A stretch of DNA of 64,000 nucleotides from contig JAVKDJ010000013.1 in assembly GCA_040222275.1 (NCBI GenBank), positions 1 through 64,000 on the forward strand, written 5' to 3'. The position numbers and the translations under genes are program-made. The notes beneath the pieces were generated by a model. It was not told where the DNA came from. It worked only from the letters and a program-made list of their open reading frames with translations, and did not search any database. Below, piece by piece: positions 8,998-17,531 of the stretch (within the stretch, counting starts at the first letter, position 1; every line of letters starts with the position of its first letter). Source of the DNA: CAXBNB01 sp040222275. GTDB taxonomy: Bacteria; Bacteroidota; Bacteroidia; Cytophagales; Cyclobacteriaceae.

Positions 8998-10020
8998 TTA
9001 GGAAGGCAACAATGTTTCTTCTCCCCGATACTGCTGAGGTGAGCATTTTTCATACTTTTTGAAAACTGTAGAAAAATATTGACTTGTGGCAAAACCACAA
9101 CGATAAGCAATTTCGGCAACACTTAGTGATACCTCCCTTCTGAGCAGCGAACGTGCTTTTTCCAGTCTTTTTATGGTCAGGTATTGCATGGGGGTCATGT
9201 TGGTAAGTTGCTTGCAGTGGTAGGTAAACCTGGTGAGCCCAAGGCCTGCGGACCGGGCCATTTCTTCGATGGTCCATGGTTCGGATAGCTTTTCATTGAG
9301 TTCGTCCAGAAACAACCTGGCACTTCTCATGCTGTCTGTGAGGGACTCGTTGAGTACCAGGTTTCCTGAGTCAAACAAATCCAACAGGCACACCAGCAGC
9401 TCGTTTACATACAACCGCACTTTCGAAGAATTGCTTCCTTTTCTGTCGGTGTTTACCGCCCGGGAAATTTTCTGAAAACATTCCCTTATTTCGTTGTTTG
9501 CCTTCCAAACTGGTTGTTCATTTTGTCGAAGAATGGTAGTCAGCCGCTGCAGGTCGCCGTCTGATAGCATAATCCAATCGGGCCAGCTCCATTCCTGATG
9601 AGGTTGTCTTACCCCTACATCCAGGATCACCCAATAGAATTTTCCAATCCCGATATGGGGATTGCCTACTTTGTGGGCTTCCCAGGGGCGTGTAATGGTC
9701 AGGTCGTTGGCAGATAATACCATTTCACCGTTTTCCTGCGAGTATGGCATGGTTCCGGATTCCAGAAAATGTATTTCTATACCTTCATTTCTGTGCCAGT
9801 CTAGCCCCCAGTCTTGCGCTTCATGGGCATCCCAATATCCAATGCTATTAAGCCCCTTGGTATCGTCAGTAAGCCGGTTGCCGGGATAAGTATATCTCGC
9901 CAGGGCTTTTAATTTCACCTTTTTTCTATTCCAGGCATCAACCAATGGAAGGCATGTATCTGCATAGTATGTTTTGCCATTCGCACGAAAAGGTTTGATC
10001 TTTTGTATATTTTTTTTCAC
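8998..10020 (-). CDS. AraC-family transcriptional regulator
   Basis: 340 residues. The N-terminal part (about 60-170) looks like a cupin-type sensing domain (HRNEGIEIHFLESG, then TRPWEAHKVG). The C-terminal 100 residues carry the two helix-turn-helix motifs of the AraC family: EEMARSAGLGLTRFTYHCKQ and VAEIAYRCGFATSQYFSTVF, ending with KCSPQQYR. The N-terminal domain probably binds a sugar or sugar-derived ligand. It is divergent from the Gfo/Idh/MocA oxidoreductase across 142 bp, so that gene is the likely target. Confidence 0.9.
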   Translation of the reverse strand: MKKNIQKIKPFRANGKTYYADTCLPLVDAWNRKKVKLKALARYTYPGNRLTDDTKGLNSIGYWDAHEAQDWGLDWHRNEGIEIHFLESGTMPYSQENGEMVLSANDLTITRPWEAHKVGNPHIGIGKFYWVILDVGVRQPHQEWSWPDWIMLSDGDLQRLTTILRQNEQPVWKANNEIRECFQKISRAVNTDRKGSNSSKVRLYVNELLVCLLDLFDSGNLVLNESLTDSMRSARLFLDELNEKLSEPWTIEEMARSAGLGLTRFTYHCKQLTNMTPMQYLTIKRLEKARSLLRREVSLSVAEIAYRCGFATSQYFSTVFKKYEKCSPQQYRGEETLLPS

Positions 10021-10162
10021 TGAAATAATTTAAACATGCTATTGGTGCAATTTATATACTTTAGCCTGATTTGAATATCATTTGAGTTGGAATAATTGAT
10101 TCGTTTTACTCAGTGAAATATTTTATACAAATAATACAATAAGCATTACAAAATCATTAGTC

Positions 10163-11311
10163 ATGGCAAAGAAAAAAATAAGGTTAGGAATGATTGGTGG
10201 CGGACATGGGTCTTTCATCGGAATATTACATCGTGTGGCAGCTTATATGGGAGAGGATTACAACCTCATAGGAGGTGCCTTCGATTTTGACTATGACCGG
10301 GGAAAGCAATTTGCCGAAGAATTGGAATTGGACCTTAACAGGGTTTACGAAAATATTGATGTGTTTATTGAAAAAGAGTCTGCCCTGCCAGAGACTGAAA
10401 GGATAGAAGCAGTAGTCATTGTTACGCCAAATTTCCTGCACTATTCTATGGCCAAGAAATTGATTAGTGCTGGATTCAACGTGATTTGTGAAAAGCCTGT
10501 AACTACTACAGCGGCTGAGGCTATTGAGTTGGAGGAGCTAGTGAAGAAACACAAGGTGGTTTTTGCCTTGACACATACCTACACAGGTTACCCTATGGTG
10601 CGGCAAATGAAAACCATGATTGCCCAGGGCATGATTGGCGATATACAGAAGGTAGATTCCCAATACTATCAGGGGTGGATCAATCCTGTGATCCACGACA
10701 AAGCAGAAAGAGGTAAAGTATGGAGGCTGGATCCTGCAAAGGCAGGAATAAGCAGCTGTATTGGTGATATAGGTGTGCATGCATTCAACATGATTGAGTA
10801 CACCACAGGATTGGAAGTAGAAAAGGTATTGGCCGACTTAAATACCCTGTATGATGACAACCAACTGGATGTGGATGGCACAGTTTTGCTGCGACTGAAC
10901 AAAGGAATAAGGGGAATAGTACGAGGAAGCCAAATAGCCACGGGGGAAGAAAACAACCTCCAAATAGCAGTGTATGGGACTAAAGGTGGACTCAAGTGGG
11001 AACAAGAAAACCCCAATTACCTGTACTTTTTGAAGGAAGGGGAGCCCTATCAAGTATTGAAACCAGGAAATCCTTACAATGCTGAGTTTACCCAGGATAG
11101 TACTAAAATGGCGCCTGGGCACCCTGAAGGTATATTCGATTCAATGGGCAATATTTACAAGGGAGCTGCCAGGGCTATCAGGAGCGAATCCAATGGCTTT
11201 GATGGCTCATACCCTACCATTAGGGATGGCGTAAGGGGAATGCAGTTTATAGAAGCTACCGTTGAATCTTCACAAAACGGGAATGTCTGGACTGCCATGG
11301 AGCAAAAATGA
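10163..11311 (+). CDS. Gfo/Idh/MocA-family NAD(P)-dependent oxidoreductase
   Basis: 382 residues. The N-terminal Rossmann domain shows RLGMIGGGHGSFIGILHR and later the family hallmark NVICEKPVTTT, whose Lys is catalytic. The C-terminal alpha/beta domain has SSCIGDIGVHAFNMIEY, with the His of the GDIGVH motif as a second catalytic candidate. These enzymes oxidise or reduce sugars, inositols and their derivatives. There is no signal peptide, so it is cytoplasmic. The substrate cannot be told from sequence; the neighbouring AraC regulator and the ThuA/sugar-dehydrogenase gene downstream suggest carbohydrate catabolism. Confidence 0.9.
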   Translation: MAKKKIRLGMIGGGHGSFIGILHRVAAYMGEDYNLIGGAFDFDYDRGKQFAEELELDLNRVYENIDVFIEKESALPETERIEAVVIVTPNFLHYSMAKKLISAGFNVICEKPVTTTAAEAIELEELVKKHKVVFALTHTYTGYPMVRQMKTMIAQGMIGDIQKVDSQYYQGWINPVIHDKAERGKVWRLDPAKAGISSCIGDIGVHAFNMIEYTTGLEVEKVLADLNTLYDDNQLDVDGTVLLRLNKGIRGIVRGSQIATGEENNLQIAVYGTKGGLKWEQENPNYLYFLKEGEPYQVLKPGNPYNAEFTQDSTKMAPGHPEGIFDSMGNIYKGAARAIRSESNGFDGSYPTIRDGVRGMQFIEATVESSQNGNVWTAMEQK

Positions 11312-11439
11312 TTTTAGAAACAGAATCCTAACCAAGGCACCATTATGCTTTTAACCCATTTATTCTTATATAATTGATTGAAAGAGCATTGGGGCAATTA
11401 GTGTATTTAATTTAAGTTGCAAACTATACAAACCTGGAT

Positions 11440-11471
11440 ATGGTTCCCTCTCTGTTTTTGAGAGGGACCAT
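11440..11471 (+). terminator. Hairpin after the oxidoreductase gene
   Basis: ATGGTTCCCTCTC and GAGAGGGACCAT pair over 12 bp with one bulged T, around a T-rich loop. The tail (GTCATTTTCTTC) is only moderately T-rich, so it is a probable rather than certain terminator. Nothing else was seen between 11312 and 11604. Confidence 0.55.
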
Positions 11472-11604
11472 GTCATTTTCTTCAAACTAAACTATAAAGT
11501 ATAGTATCAAAAATAGCATGCCTGGCCACTTTTTAGTGCACTGAATTGATTGGTTGCGCTGTGGCTTGGGCATGATATTTGACAAAGACGCAAAAAATAC
11601 ATTC

Positions 11605-14600
11605 ATGAGCACAAATCAAAGAGGCAAGGTTGCCCAAATCAGCATGCTGCTGGCAGGTATGGTATTCGTACTATTTTTTATTTCCTGTACGGAATCTAGC
11701 AGGCAGGAGAAAAGGGTATTGGTATTTTCTAAAACAGCAGGTTTCAGACATGGTTCTATTGCAGAAGGAATTCAAGCCCTTCAAAATATGGGCAAGCAAA
11801 AAGGGTTTGCCGTAGATGCTACAGAAAACGCTGACGCCTTTAACGAAGAAAACCTGAAAAATTACAGTGCGGTCATTTTTCTGAATACCACAGGCGATGT
11901 GCTGGACTATTACCAGCAGGCGGACTTTGAAAGGTATATGCAAGCCGGAGGGGGATTTGTAGGAATACATGCAGCCACCGATACCGAATACGGATGGCCC
12001 TGGTTTGGAAAGCTTGTGGGCGCATACTTCAAAGGCCACCCCAAGGTACAAGATGCCAAGATTGTTGTGGACCATTCTTTGTCACATCCAGCCTTGGATT
12101 CCATGCCCCAAACCTTTACCAAAAAAGACGAATTCTACAATTTTAAGAACATCAACCCCGACCTCAATGTGTTGATGACCATAGATGAAAAATCCTATAC
12201 CGGGGGTACCAATGGCGACTTTCATCCCATGACCTGGTACCATGAATATGATGGAGGAAGGGTGTTTTATACCAACTTTGGCCATACCAAAGAAACTTTC
12301 GAAGAACCGCTCTTTCTAAAAATGCTTGACGGTGGAATTAAATACGCCATCGGAAACAACCAGCTGGATTATTCCAAAGCTACCACCCAAAGATTGCCAG
12401 AAGAAAACAGGTTTGTACAGACGGTGCTTTCCGAAGGACTGGACGAACCTATGGAAATGGACGTACTCGACAAATTCAGGCTTGTGATTGTGGAGCGAAA
12501 GGGCGCATTAAAAGTGTACAATACTTTACAGGAGAATATCCAGACAGTGGCCAATATGTCTGTATATACCGGTCAGGAGGATGGTCTTCTTGGGGTAGCG
12601 GTGGATCCGGACTATGCCAACAACAACTGGATATACCTGTTTTATTCTCCGGTGGGCGATGAACCGAAGCAACATGTTTCACGCTTCGTGTTTGATGGTG
12701 TTACGCTAGATATGGCTTCAGAAAAGGTAGTGTTGGAGATTCCTGTACAGCGGGACGAATGCTGTCACTCTGGTGGTTCTTTGGAATTTGATGCCAGGGG
12801 CAATCTATACATATCGGTAGGAGACGATACGAACCCATTTAAGTCCAACGGCTATGCTCCCATAGATGAAAGGCCGGGCAGAAGCCCCTGGGATGCGCAA
12901 AAGTCATCGGCCAATACCAACGACCTGAGGGGGAAAGTTTTGCGGATAAAGCCAGAGGCAGATGGCACGTATAGCATACCAAAGGGCAACCTTTTTCCTG
13001 TTGGCACGCCCAAAACAAGACCTGAAATCTACGTAATGGGATGTAGAAACCCCTACCGCATATCGATCGATAAAGAGCGGGGATTTCTATACTGGGGAGA
13101 TGTAGGGCCCGATGCTGGGGAAGACAATCCGCTTCGGGGACCAAAGGGTCATGATGAACTCAATCAGGCGAGGCATGCCGGCTTTTGGGGCTGGCCTTAT
13201 TCCAGAGGCAACAACAAAGTTTACCGCGACTATAATTTTGAAACAGAAGAATCTGGTGCACCATTCAATCCTGATGCACCGATAAACGACTCACCATACA
13301 ATACTGGTAAAAAGGAATTGCCACCCATACAGCCATCGTTTGTATGGTATCCCTATAAGGAATCTGAGGAGTTTCCCTGGGTAGGCAAAGGAGGGCGGAC
13401 TGCCATGGCTGGCCCGGTGTTTTATTCACATCACTTCTTGCAGTCCAAAAACCCCTTCCCCGATTATTTTGATGGAAAGATCTTTATGTATGAATGGATA
13501 AGAAACTGGATATATGTGATCACCACCGACGAAGAGGGCAATTTTGTGAAAGAAGAACCTTTCATGCCTGGCATGAAACTGTCCCATACTACTGACATGG
13601 TTTTTGGGAAAGGTGGAGAGCTCTATGTGCTTGAGTACGGCGAAAAGTGGTTCAAGCAAAACGAAGATTCGCGCTTGAGCAGGATTGACTATATGAGGGG
13701 CAACAGGAAACCAATAGCCAGGCTGCATTCGGACAAACAAGCAGGGTCGGCTCCTTTGAAGGTGTCTTTTTCAGCGGCAAAGTCTGAAGACTATGACAAA
13801 GATTCCCTGACCTATGAGTGGCGGTTTACCGGTTCGGGAGAATCAAAAGCAGCAGGAGTGACCACAGAGTATGTATTTGACAAAAACGGTATCTACGAAG
13901 TGGAACTTACAGTAACTGATACACAGGGCAATACGAGCAAAGCAGTGCAGGAAGTGCAAGTGGGCAATGCCGCGCCTTTGGTGAAGATAGAATTGGAGGA
14001 TGGGACACCCACCTATTCTGATAACGGACGGGTGAAGTACAATGTGCTGGTTGAAGACAAAGAAGATGGCAGCACAACAGATGGTGGTATCAGCTATTCT
14101 GATGTGAAAGTGACATTACACTACATACCACAAGGCAAGGATATGACTCTGGCAGCCCAGGGGCATCAGATTGTGAAAATCCCTGAAGGTAAAGTGCTGA
14201 TGGATGGCTCTGACTGCAAAGCGTGCCACGCTGTTGATAAAAAGGTGAACGGCCCATCGTTTATGGACGTATCCAAGCGCTATAAAGATAGTGAGTCAGA
14301 TTATTTGGTGAATAAGATCATCAAAGGTGGATCCGGGGTTTGGGGAGAAACGGTGATGTCGGCACATCCACAGCTCAAACAGGAGGACGTACGTAAGATG
14401 GTTGACTATATCCTGGGATTGAAAAAAGCTACAGAGAAAGACAAAAACCAAGTGGCGGCCTCCGGGGTATTGCGTTTCAACCAACATAAAGGTGAAGACA
14501 AAAGCGGTATCTATTTACTCAAGGCGAGTTATGTTGACCAGGGAAGTGGCACCCTGCGGCCATTGGTAGGGAGTGATCAGTTTGTCTGGTACCACCCCGA

Positions 14601-14613
14601 TGCTAAGAAATAA
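11605..14613 (+). CDS. Lipoprotein: ThuA, sugar (PQQ-type) dehydrogenase, PKD and cytochrome c domains
   Basis: 1002 residues from the ATG at 11605, chosen because a lipoprotein signal follows (…VFVLFFISC, Cys about residue 28); in-frame starts at 11554 and 11572 would add a poor extension. Domains in order: ThuA-like (about 35-255, with GFRHGSIAEGI, GFVGIHAATDTEYGWPWFG and GGRVFYTNFGH), a glucose/sorbosone dehydrogenase beta-propeller (about 270-700, with EDGLLGVAVDPDYANNNWIY and CCHSGGSLEFDARGNLYISV), a PKD domain (about 710-800), a cytochrome c domain with CKACH near residue 870, and a short beta-rich tail. It should oxidise a sugar in the periplasm or at the surface and pass electrons to its own haem. 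The order is known in Bacteroidota, but the substrate is not. Confidence 0.87.
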   Translation: MSTNQRGKVAQISMLLAGMVFVLFFISCTESSRQEKRVLVFSKTAGFRHGSIAEGIQALQNMGKQKGFAVDATENADAFNEENLKNYSAVIFLNTTGDVLDYYQQADFERYMQAGGGFVGIHAATDTEYGWPWFGKLVGAYFKGHPKVQDAKIVVDHSLSHPALDSMPQTFTKKDEFYNFKNINPDLNVLMTIDEKSYTGGTNGDFHPMTWYHEYDGGRVFYTNFGHTKETFEEPLFLKMLDGGIKYAIGNNQLDYSKATTQRLPEENRFVQTVLSEGLDEPMEMDVLDKFRLVIVERKGALKVYNTLQENIQTVANMSVYTGQEDGLLGVAVDPDYANNNWIYLFYSPVGDEPKQHVSRFVFDGVTLDMASEKVVLEIPVQRDECCHSGGSLEFDARGNLYISVGDDTNPFKSNGYAPIDERPGRSPWDAQKSSANTNDLRGKVLRIKPEADGTYSIPKGNLFPVGTPKTRPEIYVMGCRNPYRISIDKERGFLYWGDVGPDAGEDNPLRGPKGHDELNQARHAGFWGWPYSRGNNKVYRDYNFETEESGAPFNPDAPINDSPYNTGKKELPPIQPSFVWYPYKESEEFPWVGKGGRTAMAGPVFYSHHFLQSKNPFPDYFDGKIFMYEWIRNWIYVITTDEEGNFVKEEPFMPGMKLSHTTDMVFGKGGELYVLEYGEKWFKQNEDSRLSRIDYMRGNRKPIARLHSDKQAGSAPLKVSFSAAKSEDYDKDSLTYEWRFTGSGESKAAGVTTEYVFDKNGIYEVELTVTDTQGNTSKAVQEVQVGNAAPLVKIELEDGTPTYSDNGRVKYNVLVEDKEDGSTTDGGISYSDVKVTLHYIPQGKDMTLAAQGHQIVKIPEGKVLMDGSDCKACHAVDKKVNGPSFMDVSKRYKDSESDYLVNKIIKGGSGVWGETVMSAHPQLKQEDVRKMVDYILGLKKATEKDKNQVAASGVLRFNQHKGEDKSGIYLLKASYVDQGSGTLRPLVGSDQFVWYHPDAKK

Positions 14614-14637
14614 TCTATTTCAATAATTTTGAATGGA

Positions 14638-14674
14638 AGTATCAATATGCTGTGCATTATAGCATATTGATACT
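14638..14674. terminator. Bidirectional hairpin between convergent genes
   Basis: AGTATCAATATGCT (14638-14651) and AGCATATTGATACT (14661-14674) form a perfect 14-bp stem with a 9-base loop. The stop codon of the LytTR gene lies inside the loop. It sits between two convergent genes and probably stabilises or ends both transcripts, though neither side has a long T run. Confidence 0.6.
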
Positions 14675-15391
14675 TTGCAGCAATATTTCCTTGTTGTTGC
14701 GACTGATGGGGATGATTTTGTCTTTTATCATTAGGTTGGAATCTTCGATATCCACTATTTTGTCCAGGTTGATGATAAAGGATCTATGCACTTTCAAAAA
14801 TTGGCTGTTGGACAGCTTGCTTTCGATATTTTTCATAGTAGAATGAATGATGAAACTATCGGTTTCAGTTTTGAAAACTGCATAATCGCCTTTGCACTCA
14901 ATCCAAAGAATGTCCTTTACACTGATATTGACCAGACGGGAATTTACTTTAAGGAAAATATGGTTCAGTTCCCTCGACTGTCTGGATTGTAAGTCAATTA
15001 CCAGTTTGTTTACTTCTTCAAATTGATTCATCGCTATCTGGATGGCCGTGTCAATGTCATTGGAATTGTAAGGCTTTAGTACAAAACCGAAAGGTTTTTC
15101 CATAATGGCCATTTGGATCAAATCTGTATCATTCGGGTCAGATGAGGTGAATATAAATGGGATGTTGTACCTGTCTTTTATCTGCCTGCCAAGATAGATT
15201 CCATCCATTTTGGCATTTGTACATATATCTATTATGACAAAATCAGGATGCCTCTCATCAATGAGTTGGATGGCTTCCGATGAGTTGGAAGCTTCCCCTA
15301 CCACCTGGTGGTGAAGGAAATCTAATATTTCACAAAGGTTTTCGGTTATTACTGGGTTTTCTTCAACTACTATTATGTTCAAGCTTTTCAT
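14657..15391 (-). CDS. LytTR-family response regulator
   Basis: 244 residues. A receiver domain (about 4-120) has the phosphorylatable Asp in FVIIDICTN and the conserved Lys in LKPYNSND; the acidic pocket is EE (VVEENPVI), not the usual ED or DD. Residues 145-244 form a LytTR DNA-binding domain (FLKVNSRLVNISVKDILWIE, then KVHRSFIINLDKI). LytTR regulators bind pairs of short direct repeats and often control envelope or exopolysaccharide genes. No partner kinase is adjacent. A 16-bp element upstream is shared with two other genes in the window and may be its own target. Confidence 0.93.
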   Translation of the reverse strand: MKSLNIIVVEENPVITENLCEILDFLHHQVVGEASNSSEAIQLIDERHPDFVIIDICTNAKMDGIYLGRQIKDRYNIPFIFTSSDPNDTDLIQMAIMEKPFGFVLKPYNSNDIDTAIQIAMNQFEEVNKLVIDLQSRQSRELNHIFLKVNSRLVNISVKDILWIECKGDYAVFKTETDSFIIHSTMKNIESKLSNSQFLKVHRSFIINLDKIVDIEDSNLMIKDKIIPISRNNKEILLQSINML

Positions 15392-15416
15392 GACTGTTAT
15401 AGGTTTAAAATTTTTA

Positions 15417-15489
15417 TAAAAGTCAGCATTTGGGAAAGGGAATAAATCAGAAAAATTCTTGTTTTGAAAAAAATAGGGGATTTACTTAG
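15417..15489 (-). promoter_or_regulatory. Copy 1 of the shared 16-bp element plus -7 region (LytTR gene)
   Basis: Read on the minus strand, CTAAGTAAATCCCCTA (15489-15474) is followed after 49 bp by GACTTTTA (15424-15417), a weak -7 box, and then by the ATG at 15391. The element is identical over 16 bp to the copy at 17424-17439 and matches 13 of 16 positions of the one at 24981-24996. The distance to the start codon is 82 bp. Confidence 0.6.
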
Positions 15490-15792
15490 GTCGTATTGGA
15501 TGTCCTAAACGTGTGTGTTTCAGCGACTTTTTGTACTTGTGAAAAAGTCAGGTGGCCTGGATGAATGCTGTTTGTCAAATGCAGCAATGGCCTATAAACA
15601 TAGTCCAATCTGTTTTTTGAGGTAGCCATTGTTCGGTCTCACCAAAAATCCTGAAATCTCTGCACTTCATCGATTACTCCTGGCAGAACTTCTAAAAACC
15701 AAAGCTTGCGGTTGTTTGGCATTTACCTTTGGTCTCATATCGCAGGAGCAACACATAGTTCTTGTGTAAAAAAAAAACTAAAACATATACAA
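15490..15792 (+). promoter_or_regulatory. Intergenic region with -7 box for the small lipoprotein
   Basis: No gene was seen. TACCTTTG at 15724-15731 matches the Bacteroidota -7 box and lies 61 bp before the ATG at 15793. The nearest TTG upstream (15706-15708) is 15 bp away, shorter than usual. Confidence 0.4.
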
Positions 15793-16185
15793 ATGAAAAA
15801 TTTATTGATAGGTGCCATGTTGATGATTTCACTCACATCTTGTTTTGAAGAGAAGTTCTTAGGAGATGATTTGGAGCAGACGGGCGTTGTGGAATTTGAT
15901 TTTGATGTATCCAGTGACCACCAACTTGATTTAAGTTTTAGGGATACCAGCGGGCAGCCCCTGGCCCGTATAGGTATCGAAATGTTTACCAACCTGCCTG
16001 AAAACAATGGAAAGTTACTCTTTCAGGCTTTCACTGATGCCAATGGAGAAATATCATCAACACTGGGTATGCCGGATAACCTGGATGTCCTGGTATTGAA
16101 AATTAATTACTCAGGCACACCAAAGTATTTTCAGATAGCACTGGAAAACGGAAGATACCAATTGTACTACAAAGGAGAGCTATAA
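15793..16185 (+). CDS. Small lipoprotein with a beta-sandwich domain
   Basis: 130 residues from the ATG at 15793, where the lipoprotein signal MKNLLIGAMLMISLTSC begins; an upstream in-frame start would bury it. The mature part has the pattern of carboxypeptidase-regulatory or CNA-B-like sandwiches (LSFRDTSGQPLARIGIEMFT, then AFTDANGEISSTLGMP), and it resembles the N-terminal module of Bacteroidota LruC-type surface proteins, which are much longer. It may be a stand-alone version or a remnant of such a protein. No enzymatic motif is visible, and surface location is inferred from the lipobox. Confidence 0.6.
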   Translation: MKNLLIGAMLMISLTSCFEEKFLGDDLEQTGVVEFDFDVSSDHQLDLSFRDTSGQPLARIGIEMFTNLPENNGKLLFQAFTDANGEISSTLGMPDNLDVLVLKINYSGTPKYFQIALENGRYQLYYKGEL

Positions 16186-16463
16186 GCCTTTTATGGTTGA
16201 TTTTCTCAAAGCAACCATTTCCCCTAAGTCCTGTACTGATTCACTAAATAGCATGAGGCTATACAGCTTAGGCATAAACAACTAACCAAAAAACCAATAA
16301 AACCATCAACCACATGATTTTTTCGACCCCAAAAAACCGGAATCCCTTAAATCTAAGGTTTCCTTCCTGTTATCGAAGGATTCGTCCCGTTTGTCTAATA
16401 TTTCAAAATAGCATAAAACCATCACCTACTTTTACCCTGTAATTGTTAAAAGAAAATACAACC
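16186..16463. other. Intergenic region, no gene seen
   Basis: AT-rich, with CCAAAAAACCAATAAAACC-type runs and several short palindromes. I found no gene, convincing promoter or terminator here. A weak resemblance to the shared element (ATTTCCCCTAAG near 16208-16219) is too poor to count. Confidence 0.4.
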
Positions 16464-16667
16464 GTGGATACTAAAGACAAAATATTGGATAGCACATGGC
16501 CGGGAAAAATCCTGAAATCCCCATGGATAGGAGCGGTTATCCTTGGTTTGTCAGCGGCTATTATTACGGTAGCGAAAGCCCCTGCGCTTGGAATGTCAGT
16601 TGTAATCCTCCTGCTCATTGTAGTGTTTGTATTGAAATATTCGGAAAAGGAAAAGCAGTCGAAATGA
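16464..16667 (+). CDS. Small membrane protein, two hydrophobic segments
   Basis: 67 residues if it starts at GTG 16464 (VDTKDKILDSTWPGKI); an in-frame TTG at 16443 would add seven. Two hydrophobic stretches (IGAVILGLSAAIITVAKA, then MSVVILLLIVVFVL) are followed by a charged tail (KYSEKEKQSK). Its stop overlaps the start of a glycosyltransferase gene by 4 bp (ATGA), which shows it belonged to a polysaccharide-type operon. The function is unknown. Confidence 0.5.
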   Translation: MDTKDKILDSTWPGKILKSPWIGAVILGLSAAIITVAKAPALGMSVVILLLIVVFVLKYSEKEKQSK

Positions 16668-17065
16668 AAAGAAATGTCAATATATTGTTTGTATGCAGAG
16701 GCCTTTCCAGTCAATACCATGAAGGAATTGATTCACAGACCTGGAATTTGAGCCAATCGTTGATCCGAATGGGACATGAGGTAACCATATTATGTATTGG
16801 TGGTGATACAGAATGCGAAAACTCCTATATACAGGATAGTGTTGTCATCACCCGGATCCCATATTTTTTGGGTGCATATATCAACCCTTCGGTCTTGCTT
16901 GGCGAGGAGTACTTTTTCTATTTATCTGCCAGGAAATGGATCAATAAAAACAAGGACGAATTTGATGTGGTCCACTTGGAAGGCAGCAAGGGATATTCAG
17001 TTGCGGATGAAAACCGGTCGAAATCACTTGTGTCAGCTTTGCAGACATTGCCTGTTCCTCAATGA
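16664..17065 (+). pseudogene. Truncated family-4 glycosyltransferase
   Basis: 133 residues with the N-terminal half-domain of GT4 enzymes: NVNILFVCRGLSSQYHEGID, then LSQSLIRMGHEVTILCIGGD and DVVHLEGS. A full GT4 protein has about 350-420 residues including a second Rossmann domain with the donor-sugar site; here the frame stops soon after KGYSVADENRSKS and nothing downstream continues it in any frame. It is therefore a 3'-truncated remnant, unlikely to be active. It is translationally coupled to the small membrane protein. The break lies just before a 111-bp inverted repeat, suggesting a deletion or insertion scar. Confidence 0.75.
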
Positions 17066-17121
17066 CCAGACGATTTTTTTTTGAAAGAAATAATATAAAA
17101 GAATAAACCCATTTATGATAA

Positions 17122-17232
17122 AGAAGCGCATCGGTTTTATAAACCAAGGTTAGATTGTCGTATAAATACCGGTAGGAACCTTTCAACCAGCTTATTGAGC
17201 CCTATCCAGTAGGTTGTAAACCGATCGCTTCT
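17122..17232. repeat. Long inverted repeat after the truncated glycosyltransferase
   Basis: AGAAGCGCATCGGTTT (17122-17137) and AAACCGATCGCTTCT (17218-17232) are inverted repeats of 15-16 bp with a single bulge, 80 bp apart. No gene lies inside. It could be a scar of a mobile element or a large RNA hairpin. Confidence 0.55.
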
Positions 17233-17287
17233 TCTTTCTTTACACCAGGCTACAAAAAGCTCAGGGCAAGCGCATTGAAAGCAAAAA

Positions 17288-17366
17288 CCCTCCAAGGGTT
17301 TCCCTGGCAATTGGTGGAAGTAACTTTAACCCCTGCAAGTACATTAAAAACGCAACCCTTGGAGGG
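17288..17366. repeat. Second inverted repeat
   Basis: CCCTCCAAGGGTT (17288-17300) and AACCCTTGGAGGG (17354-17366) are perfect 13-bp inverted repeats, and each arm is itself nearly palindromic. Together with the preceding repeat it fills the 466-bp gap between 17065 and 17532, which otherwise holds no gene. Confidence 0.55.
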
Positions 17367-17423
17367 CTAATCTCCTTACAATATTTTAAAAGCGTTTGTC
17401 CTGACAAAAAGCCAAAAACCTAT

Positions 17424-17495
17424 CTAAGTAAATCCCCTAATTTTCGTAGTTCAGAAATTCGCTCATGTGTAGCAGTCGCTGGTTCATGACCTTTG
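17424..17495 (+). promoter_or_regulatory. Copy 2 of the shared 16-bp element plus -7 box
   Basis: CTAAGTAAATCCCCTA (17424-17439) is followed after 48 bp by GACCTTTG (17488-17495), one base off the -7 consensus, and by the ATG at 17532. The element is identical to the copy upstream of the LytTR gene and in the same orientation relative to the gene it precedes (92 bp to the ATG). Confidence 0.6.
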
Positions 17496-17531
17496 TCTCA
17501 TAATTAATGTTTCAAATAAATACAAAGAGTC

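Noticed and set aside
17122..17366. Inverted repeats as integron attC sites or a retron RNA
   Set aside because: No integrase or reverse transcriptase is in the window and the attC core boxes are not evident.
15474..17439. The two identical 16-bp elements as terminal inverted repeats of a 1.97-kb transposon
   Set aside because: No transposase or target duplication lies inside, a third copy occurs at 24981-24996, and each copy keeps a fixed distance to a -7 box and a start codon, which fits a regulatory site better.
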